A stretch of DNA of 64,000 nucleotides. It comes from Lonicera japonica (Eukaryota; Streptophyta; Magnoliopsida; Dipsacales; Caprifoliaceae). The notes under the pieces were generated by a model, which saw only the letters and a program-made list of their open reading frames with translations, had not been told where the DNA came from and ran no database searches. Shown here piece after piece: positions 60,401-64,000 of the stretch (position 1 is the first letter of the stretch; the number at the start of each line of letters is the position of its first letter). The stretch spans positions 1-64,000 of the forward strand of contig JAKCWG010000613.1 in assembly GCA_021464415.1 (NCBI GenBank), written 5' to 3'. The position numbers and the translations under genes were made by a program.

Positions 60401-63400
60401 TATTTTCCAACTTCATAGTCAAACGCACACCAAGATTCTATTCAATTAAAGATTCCAAGAGAAAAATCCTCTAAGAGGAAATACATGAATTATTTTGAAC
60501 AAATATAGGCAGATAAGAGAGCATAATGCACAAAGGGATTGAAGAACAAACAAGAAAAGAAAATTAGATTAAGCACAATATGGGTGCTGATAGTTCTAAC
60601 TATATAAAACATTAGTCCTCCATCTCAAATTGGACAACTAATCCTAATTAGTCAAAGTGGAACTTTAATTAACATTGCCTAACCTTGTAAGCCATCCTAA
60701 TTAGACTTGGGCAAAGGAATATTAAACCTTCTAGAATTCCTACAAGTTAAATAAGGAAAATAATATATAAAATTACATAATAAAATACTCTTGATTTGTG
60801 CTTATTGCTTTTATGATATATTTTGACTTATTTTCATAATATTATGATGAAACGGAAAATAATAAAAAAAAGTTTATTGATTAATGTTTTCCCTGCCATG
60901 TCATATCCTAAGTATCTTAAGATTTGCGTGTCTGCATGTCAATACCATACTCTTTGACTTTGTTTAAGAAAGAGCTGCAGAACATTTTCTTCACAATCTT
61001 CAAGATTGAAGATTGTGGAAAATCCAGTGATGACCGAACTGGAATTTTATTTCAAGTGCAATACTTGAAAGAATTTCTGGAAGTTAAATGAGTTGATTGG
61101 CAATAAGAAAAGAAGCTATGTTTCAAAGAACAATTTGGTCTTCCATTTTGCGTACTATTCTTTGATTTATGTTTAGGATACATGTTCATATTGTGATTTT
61201 CTGCTGCAAAGACTTGTAAGTGCGTTGACCAACCACTGCGATATTCATACATCAATCATTCATACATTCTGTGTGACCATTGGTATAATTTACCCTTGAA
61301 AACTGACTTGCAAGAAAAGAGCGCCCATGTTCGTATATACTACTTTCGGTGCTTGTTCGGTTTGAGATTTTATTCATTACTAGAACCCAAAATGGTAAAT
61401 TTCAGATGGAGATTTGAGTCTCGTCAACTTATGTTCAACCTCGTGACATGAACTTAGAGACTTCTAGGGTGAATTTACCAATTTAGGATTTCAGTAACGA
61501 ACCAAAACTCGAACCACACAAGTGCCTAGTGTGATTTACCAATTTTAGATTTTGGAAACAAAGAAAAACTCTAACCAAATAAGCACCAAGTTATTCCACT
61601 TTTCCATGTGTACCTGGTTCCTACATCCGGCCATCAATTCCGCAGCTGTAAGCTAAACTAATGAGCACTATGTTATTCCATCTTTCCATGTGGGACTCTA
61701 GCTATATATGTTGGAATTTTTTCTGAAAATTGCCAGCAACCTCATTAGTTTTTGGATTCTTTTCTTAATCCTACAAACTTGAGAGAATCCTACTTCAATC
61801 CGTTATTTTGTCAACAAAGTGAATACACAATAGGTGCAAACTAGAGGAAATGGAAATACAATTCTATTGTGATTTGAACTCTTTGACCATTTCAAAGAAT
61901 ACGATGTTTATAGTTTTTGCTTTTTGGAAATATTCCTGATCTACTTAATTAAAGTCTTCTTGTTTTTCTGTGTTTCGAAAAAATTCTCTTTATGGCCCTA
62001 GCTCAACTAAGCAGGACCCTATTCTCAGATCCTTATCTATAGTTTCTTATTGAGTAAATTGTGTTTTTCGCTCAACTGAAAAATCATGCTGGAATACGTT
62101 GGATAGAAATTATTCAACATGATAATTGCAGAACCCTGTTATTCTAAAGCCTAAGACTCGTGTCAGATAGACAATATGGATGACGTGCTTTCGGTGAGTT
62201 AAGGTTGTAAATCCGTAAGCAGTGTCCCACGTCACCTGGAGGAGAGTTCACGAGTTAAAAAGAGCGATGCTCGGATTGTGACACTATTAAAGTGCCACTA
62301 TTGACACACTTCTGTAAGGGTTTCATTGCGTCTATCTAGGGTGGAGCTAGAATATTCGGACTGTTAAATTTAAATTAGACGGTTCAAACTAGGGCAGCCT
62401 TAATATAAAGCACTTGTCAAAATCTAGGCTGTATAGTTTAAACTTAATGGTTCAAATTTTGTACCTGTACTCTGGATTGATTTTTGTTAAATAAAGGGTT
62501 TTGACTTTGTACCTAATTGGTAATCTGAAATTTGGCCTACTATGTTTTCATAATGATAGATTTACAATTACTCCATGTTTTCTCATGCATTGGACTTTGA
62601 ACTCTCCTCAAATACTTGCATCCGAAAATGGTTTAAACAAGTCTTCCCGGTGGTAAAGGTCACCCGCCGAACATGGAGGTTTCAGATTGGAGTGACTCTA
62701 GGTGCAATCGCAAAAATAATCGCTCATACCCGATGTAATATGGTATGTTTGCTAAAAAAAGGAGTCAAAATGACACTCGAATGAAATAAAGTAAATGAGT
62801 ATGGTGAAGAAGTTTTATGCTTTGATTTGATCCAACTAGCTTGACTCTAGATAAATATTGTTTAGGATTGTTATCATTTTGATTATTGCTGGTTGAACTT
62901 TAAATTAGTTGACAATATTGCATGCCATTAGGACTCTTTGATTCCTTTGGATTTTGTCAGTGGGTTTTTTTAGTCAAATTTGATGATTATCTTCGCGTGA
63001 GGGTTAACATGACCAACAAAGTTGATTGGTTAATGCATTAAGAAACAGGAAGATCGATACAATAATTATTATTTCATTAAATTAATGCATAAATCCAGAC
63101 TTTTGGGTTTTTAAGATGCGTTTGATAAAAAAGATGGAAAATGATAGAAAACAGTATTAAGTTTTGTGAGATGTTGAAAAATAAAAGGTTTGATGCGTAA
63201 TGTTCTTGATCTTTTCCTCTTTCTTCATAGGAATTTCTTTTTTTACACTTCACCTAAAAAAACTTTATTCCACAAAAAAACTGAAAAAGTAGTAGAATAT
63301 ATCGCCAAATCAGTCCTCTCTGTTTCCAACCTCTCAGCAAAATTAGTAGTGTTTTCGATCATTTTTCGACTTCTTTAATCAAACGGACCCATAGTATTAT

Positions 63401-63906
63401 ATGATCATTTATCAATATATGAAATTATTTATCTTGGTAGTGCATAATCCATACTATATATATTAAGCGTGAGAAGGATGTTTCGGTATATACACAAAAT
63501 TACTAATTTACCTCTCTTATGTCAGAAATTACTGTAAAATAATATTATTAGAATGGTTTGAACTCAAAACCTTCAGCACGAGACTTCATTCAATTATTAC
63601 TATGCTAAATGTTATTATATGTCTTTAGTCCGGAGAATTACTATCCGTTGCACAGACATACAGTGCGCCCGTTATGATTAATTTTGTTTGATTTCTCAGG
63701 CTAAAAGCTATGATCCGGAAGGAGAGTATGTATCATACTGGTTGCCAGAGTTGAAAGCACTTCCGAGAGAAAAAAGGAACTTTCCGGGCCAATACTTCTA
63801 CATTAAGCCAGTTGTTCAACTTAAATTTGGAAATAACAATACAACATCAACCTCAAGAAGAAAAGCCAAGTTGGAGGAAAACAAAAAGAGGACCCCAAAC
63901 AGATAA
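42642..63906 (+). CDS. CRYD: cryptochrome DASH (CRY3/CRYD), 13 exons
   Basis: Exons: 42642-43104, 47959-48098, 48211-48435, 49314-49439, 49530-49604, 52748-52864, 52974-53020, 53747-53823, 54571-54646, 55610-55679, 56350-56473, 58512-58561, 63700-63906. Joined they give one open frame of 598 codons; Arabidopsis CRY3 is about 569. Residues 1-100 are Ser/Asn-rich, fitting an organelle transit peptide. The photolyase fold starts at [11 protein letters not shown] (108-118), with [75 protein letters not shown] and the FAD region [20 protein letters not shown]. The basic C-terminal tail matches the DASH type. The family binds FAD and a folate antenna and repairs dimers in single-stranded DNA or senses blue light in plastids and mitochondria. 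Introns 4 and 5 use GC donors. The gene is enlarged to 21.3 kb by intronic transposons. Confidence 0.95.
43101..44123. repeat. 493-bp tandem duplication spanning the exon-1 donor
   Basis: The unit 43101-43593 is repeated from 43594. Both begin ACTGGAGGTA-TTTACATATATA, so the last bases of exon 1 and its donor site are copied. The unit also contains part of a MITE with a GAG-ATCCACAATGG end; the complete right end CCATTGTGGATGCTC lies at about 44110-44124. The copies carry many point changes. Confidence 0.85.
44157..44519. mobile_element. PIF/Harbinger-like MITE in intron 1 (363 bp)
   Basis: The ends are GAGCATCCACAATGG and CCGTTGTGGATGCTC, flanked by TTA on both sides. Purine-rich GAGAGAGA and related internal text match the copies at 43262-44124 and 48841-49197. 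Confidence 0.82.
44761..46429 (+). mobile_element. 5'-truncated RTE-type LINE
   Basis: A perfect 15-bp target duplication, AGATAAACAATTGGA, flanks it at 44746-44760 and 46430-46444. The 3' end reads TGGGATAAAGGCTTTGTTG followed by a short TTG repeat, the usual tail of plant RTE elements, with no poly-A. The 5' half (endonuclease) is missing. It sits in the sense orientation in intron 1 of the cryptochrome gene. Confidence 0.92.
45069..46400 (+). CDS. LINE reverse transcriptase fragment (443 codons)
   Basis: This long open frame covers the RT core and C-terminal region of an RTE-clade LINE. It shows [25 protein letters not shown], the [10 protein letters not shown] box, [24 protein letters not shown] and the F-A-D-D catalytic box. 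A C-terminal region reads WFGHVGRRP and ends HVADPT. An upstream part (44761-44971) is separated by a stop and a small frameshift near 44970-44990. The ATG at 45069 is just the first in this frame and not a true start. The 443 codons without a stop suggest a fairly recent insertion. It cannot move by itself because the endonuclease is missing. Confidence 0.88.
   Translation: MRSKKMPEEWRRSTLIPIYKNKGDIQNCANYRGIKLMSHTMKLWERVIERRLRKETSILDNQFGFMPGRSTMEAIYLLRRLMEHYRRDQKDLHMVFIDLEKAYDRVPREILWKALEKKGVRIAYIRAIKDMYEGAKTSVRTHSGSTKDFPITIGLHQGSALSPYLFTLVLDVLTEHIQEPAPRCMLFADDIVLVGESREELNGKVETWRQTLEAHGFRLSRSKTEYMECKFSKRRSTPNLEAKVGDNVIPQVTRFKYLGSIIQEDGEIEGDVNHRIQAGWLKWRKASGVLCDKKVPLKLKGKFYRIAVRPAMLYGTECWAVKSQHENKLNVAEMRMLRWMSGKNRKDRIRNDTIREGVGVAPITEKMVEYRLRWFGHVGRRPVDAVVWRVDHIEGSQIVRGRGRPRKTIGETIKKDLEANGFTVDMIHDRPLWRCLIHVADPT
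46445..47940. other. unassigned intron DNA
   Basis: This is AT-rich sequence with no supported gene, repeat border or RNA. It forms the right part of intron 1. Confidence 0.5.
48541..48840. repeat. 300-bp repeat, inverted copy at 55214-55500
   Basis: The complement of 55214-55500 aligns along its length. Shared stretches include CATTTCAAAAT, CCTAAAAT-CC-TCCTCC, CTTGGTGAGG-CTAG, ACCACCCATGG/AG and GACCATTCA. It looks like a non-autonomous DNA element family. No target duplication was resolved. Confidence 0.7.
48841..49197. mobile_element. PIF/Harbinger-like MITE in intron 3 (357 bp)
   Basis: The left end is GAGCACACAGTGTGG and the right end CCATTGTGGATGCTC, flanked by TTA on both sides. It belongs to the same family as 44157-44519. 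Confidence 0.8.
49440..49529 (+). other. CRY-DASH intron 4, GC-AG type (90 bp)
   Basis: The donor is CAG|GCAGGT and the acceptor GATACAG, phase 0. The nearest GT (49444) gives a shifted frame and a TGA within about ten codons. The GC donor gives [14 protein letters not shown], the same length as the family. Confidence 0.85.
50169..50477 (-). mobile_element. complete TRIM retrotransposon (309 bp)
   Basis: Terminal repeats of 74 and 72 bp lie at 50169-50242 and 50406-50477, both TG...CA. A perfect 5-bp target duplication, GTCTT, flanks it. On the minus strand the primer site TGGTATCAGAGC follows the first repeat (complement at about 50394-50405). A purine tract GAGGGGGAG precedes the other repeat. 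No coding capacity is present, as expected of TRIMs. Confidence 0.92.
50703..50929 (+). repeat. copia-like LTR fragment with primer site
   Basis: The sequence starts TGTCTAAAATAC and has a promoter-like TATATAAGG near 50864. It ends TCTAATTTTCA, immediately followed by the primer site TGGTATCAAAGGAGG. Only a short leader remains downstream, to about 51150. Confidence 0.6.
52251..52324 (+). pseudogene. trnD: chloroplast-type tRNA-Asp(GUC) pseudogene
   Basis: The acceptor stem GGGATTG...CAGTCCC, the D arm (TTCAGTTGGTTAGAGCACC) and the T arm (GCGGGTTCAAGTCCTGT) match plastid trnD-GUC as remembered. The anticodon arm is broken: the CCTGTCAAGG-type arm has become CCGTCCATGG, which cannot form the normal 5-bp stem around GTC. 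It is probably a nuclear insert of plastid (or plastid-derived mitochondrial) DNA in intron 5. The limits of the insert are not clear. Confidence 0.75.
53021..53746 (+). other. CRY-DASH intron 7 (726 bp)
   Basis: Donor GTACGG, acceptor TTTCAG, phase 2. No repeat or gene was recognised inside. Confidence 0.85.
53824..54570 (+). other. CRY-DASH intron 8 (747 bp)
   Basis: Donor GTAAAA, acceptor GTTTAG, phase 1. It is AT-rich with no recognised element. Confidence 0.85.
54647..55609 (+). other. CRY-DASH intron 9 (963 bp)
   Basis: Donor GTAAGC, acceptor TTTTAG, phase 2. It contains a tRNA-like module near 54815-54885 (TAGTCCAATGGCAAGG and GAGTTCAAACCC). It also contains the inverted copy (55214-55500) of the 48541-48840 repeat. 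Confidence 0.85.
55900..56133 (-). mobile_element. Helitron-like element in intron 10 (234 bp)
   Basis: On the minus strand it starts TCTATACTATTAATAAAG and ends in a GC-rich hairpin (CACGCGTGCTGCGCTT) followed by CTAG. It sits between A and T, the Helitron insertion rule. No target duplication is expected or seen. The plus strand holds a tRNA-like stretch with TGGTAGGAAGG and TTGTTCGAATC. Confidence 0.72.
57131..57213 (+). repeat. relic TRIM terminal repeat
   Basis: TGTTGAAGAGCATGATATAC, then GCCCACTACCTAACAG and GGTGAGATGGTTCCTAA, match the 50169-50477 TRIM repeat in opposite orientation. A GAGGGGGAG purine tract lies directly before it. The other terminal repeat is missing. Confidence 0.75.
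57829..57902 (+). repeat. tRNA-like module (possible SINE head)
   Basis: A-box-like TTAGCTCATGTGGTA and a perfect B-box GGTTCGATTCC are 35 bases apart. The middle forms a CTCCTCT-GGTT-AGAGGAG hairpin that does not fit a 7-base anticodon loop. It is therefore not a working tRNA. Confidence 0.45.
59285..62388. repeat. 3.1-kb dispersed repeat, copy 2
   Basis: It aligns with window bases 1-3095 in the same orientation. Differences are point changes and small indels, such as a short insertion near 61670 and a missing GAAGTGCATATT stretch near 60842. The right end of the match is sharp: GACGGTTCAAA is followed by unrelated sequence. The left border may lie further left than 59285, because the other copy is cut by the window edge. 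Confidence 0.85.
63113..63391. mobile_element. decayed MITE in intron 12
   Basis: AGATGCGTTTGATAAAAAAG at the left and ATCAAACGGACCCAT at the right (complement ATGGGTCCGTTTGAT) look like worn inverted ends of a GGGTCCGTTTGRT-type MITE. No target duplication was resolved. Confidence 0.5.
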
Positions 63907-64000
63907 ATTGATTTATCCGGGGAATTAACATGATAAATCCTGAAGTTTCAAAAGTTGCAATATTGACTCTAAAATACAATTAGTATTGCAATGTAAACCT

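Larger units (their letters stand above)
58562..63699 (+). other. CRY-DASH intron 12 (5138 bp)
   Basis: Donor GTAAGT, acceptor TCTCAG, phase 0. More than half is the 3.1-kb repeat also found at the start of the window. Other parts hold an unassigned stretch (58562-59284), a decayed MITE (63113-63391) and a possible Helitron-like end near 63446. Confidence 0.88.

Noticed and set aside
1..64000. CRISPR array, bacterial operons, ribosomal RNA genes or viral integrations
   Set aside because: No regularly spaced repeats with unique spacers, no rRNA core sequence and no non-transposon viral genes were seen. The window is plant nuclear DNA.

Overview
The window is AT-rich plant nuclear DNA. Evidence for this is spliced genes with plant-type families (a CYP71-type cytochrome P450 and a CRY-DASH cryptochrome/photolyase), dense nested LTR retrotransposons with tRNA-iMet primer sites, hAT, PIF/Harbinger, MULE and Helitron non-autonomous elements, a TRIM, and an RTE-clade LINE. 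The gene families and repeats point to a eudicot with a transposon-rich genome. I cannot name the species.

Layout. (1) 1-3508: a non-coding repeat. Bases 1-3095 are near-identical to a ~3.1 kb block inside the last intron of the cryptochrome gene (59285-62388), and a 343-bp unit is tandemly duplicated at 2828-3509. (2) About 3771-25540: a degenerate Ty1/copia element split by a set of nested insertions. Inside it are a 2.3-kb solo LTR (4035-6346), a 3.4-kb solo LTR (7134-10509) and a full-length but dead Ty3/gypsy element (10792-24594). The gypsy element itself holds a hAT MITE (11133-12314), a 2.9-kb solo LTR (18009-20927), a 1.6-kb solo LTR (21550-23143) and a Tourist-like MITE (24202-24502). 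Nearly every insertion still has a readable target-site duplication, so the order of events can be read. (3) 25578-28235: a broken P450 exon-2 copy, partly tandemly duplicated and carrying a hAT element. Its 3' flank matches that of the intact gene. (4) 32505-34198: an apparently intact two-exon CYP71D-like P450 (510 aa). (5) 34200-42640: intergenic DNA with relic repeats, a possible broken gene (36131-36500), MULE-like foldback elements with arrays of short inverted motifs, a truncated gypsy LTR-gag fragment, and a duplicated 64-bp segment that lies next to the cryptochrome start. (6) 42642-63906: a CRY-DASH gene (CRY3/CRYD type) of 13 exons. The assembled frame is fully open at 598 aa but is spread over 21.3 kb because the introns hold an RTE LINE, PIF/Harbinger MITEs, a MULE with a TRIM inside it, a Helitron-like element, a chloroplast-type tRNA-Asp pseudogene and the 3-kb repeat. 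Two consecutive introns (4 and 5) require GC-AG splicing to keep the frame.

Only two host protein genes are supported as intact. They are not functionally linked: the P450 is probably a specialised-metabolism oxygenase, and CRY-DASH is an organellar flavoprotein photolyase/photoreceptor. All exon limits and element borders were read by eye and by comparison with remembered family consensus. No search or alignment program was run.
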